From Paracraurococcus ruber (GTDB lineage Bacteria; Pseudomonadota; Alphaproteobacteria; Acetobacterales; Acetobacteraceae): a stretch of DNA of 64,000 bases. Shown one piece after another: positions 63,738 through 64,000 of the stretch (within the stretch, counting starts at the first letter, position 1; each line of letters begins with the position of its first letter). A program made the translations under genes and the position numbers. A model generated the notes under the pieces. That model was given only the letters and a program-made list of their open reading frames with translations. It was not told where the DNA came from and did no database searches. Location of the stretch: the NCBI RefSeq assembly GCF_004353985.1, contig NZ_SMOA01000003.1:1-64000 (forward strand), given 5' to 3'.

Positions 63738-64000
63738 ATGCCCTGCCATTCGCGCCGCACGCTCCTGCCGCTGCTCCTCGCCGGCCTGCCGGCGCCCGCC
63801 CTGCATGCCCAGGCGCGGCCGGTGGTCGTCGCATCCTTCTCGATCCTCGGGGACCTGGTCCGGCAGGTCGCCGGCGATGCGGTCGCGTTGCGCGTCCTGG
63901 CGGGGCCGGAAACGGATGCGCATGTCTTCCAGCCCCGCCCGTCGGAGGCCGAGGCCATCCGGGGCGCCGCCCTCGTGGTGCGCAACGGCCTAGGCTTCGA
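63738..64000 (+). CDS. znuA: Metal ABC transporter substrate-binding protein, 5' part (ZnuA-like)
   Basis: 87 residues visible; the gene runs past the window end. Signal peptide (L-L-P-L-L-L-A-G-L-P-A-P-A-L-H-A), then V-V-A-S-F-S-I-L-G-D-L-V-R-Q-V-A-G-D and G-P-E-T-D-A-H-V-F-Q-P-R-P, a metal-ligand histidine segment of cluster-9 binding proteins. Binds Zn2+ or Mn2+ in the periplasm; the Zur-like site upstream favours zinc. Confidence 0.85.
   Translation, partial: MPCHSRRTLLPLLLAGLPAPALHAQARPVVVASFSILGDLVRQVAGDAVALRVLAGPETDAHVFQPRPSEAEAIRGAALVVRNGLGF

Overview
The window is G+C-rich throughout. Gene content points to an alphaproteobacterium, most likely an Acetobacteraceae/Roseomonas-type organism: split kdp loci, a GcrA-type regulator, a HWE histidine kinase and a ferritin-like YciF protein. 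The assignment is inferred from gene style, not from a marker gene.

Host left flank (1-17,031). It opens with four small secreted proteins, three of which share a Q-Q-Q-V-type repeat. Next is a high-affinity K+ system in two divergent units: kdpE-kdpD leftward, and a tiny membrane ORF followed by kdpF-kdpA-kdpB-kdpC rightward, with candidate KdpE half-sites between them. Aspartate-semialdehyde dehydrogenase, a two-gene chromate transporter, an HdeD-like membrane protein, a CPA1-type cation/proton antiporter and an OmpR-family response regulator follow.

Integrated element (17,032-60,970). A 46-bp identical sequence, the 3' part of a tRNA-Arg(CCT) gene, occurs at 17,032-17,077 (fragment only) and at 60,925-60,970 (inside the intact tRNA). 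It brackets a siphovirus-type prophage of about 44 kb. The left arm holds cargo: a HWE histidine kinase broken by an IS5-family insertion, a hydrolase-fold protein lacking its catalytic residues, and toxin-antitoxin relics. From 52.7 kb leftward to 24.0 kb runs one long block: small early genes, a GcrA-like regulator, DnaB helicase, a NusG-like factor, HNH nuclease, small and large terminase, portal, prohead protease, HK97-type capsid, connectors, tail tube, a G/GT frameshift pair, tape measure, tail tip and fibres. A lipoprotein gene sits inside the tail block on the opposite strand. The switch region (53.7-54.4 kb) has a Cro-like and a CI-like gene with four copies of a 17-bp palindromic operator. 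Rightward early genes lead to a probable excisionase and a tyrosine integrase. A VOC-family enzyme and an integrase 3' relic lie just inside the right end. I recognised no endolysin.

Host right flank (60,925-64,000). The intact tRNA-Arg is followed by a YciF/DUF892 ferritin-like protein, a proline iminopeptidase, a zinc-ribbon (DUF2225-like) protein and the start of a metal ABC transporter binding protein preceded by a perfect 14-bp palindrome that looks like a Zur box.
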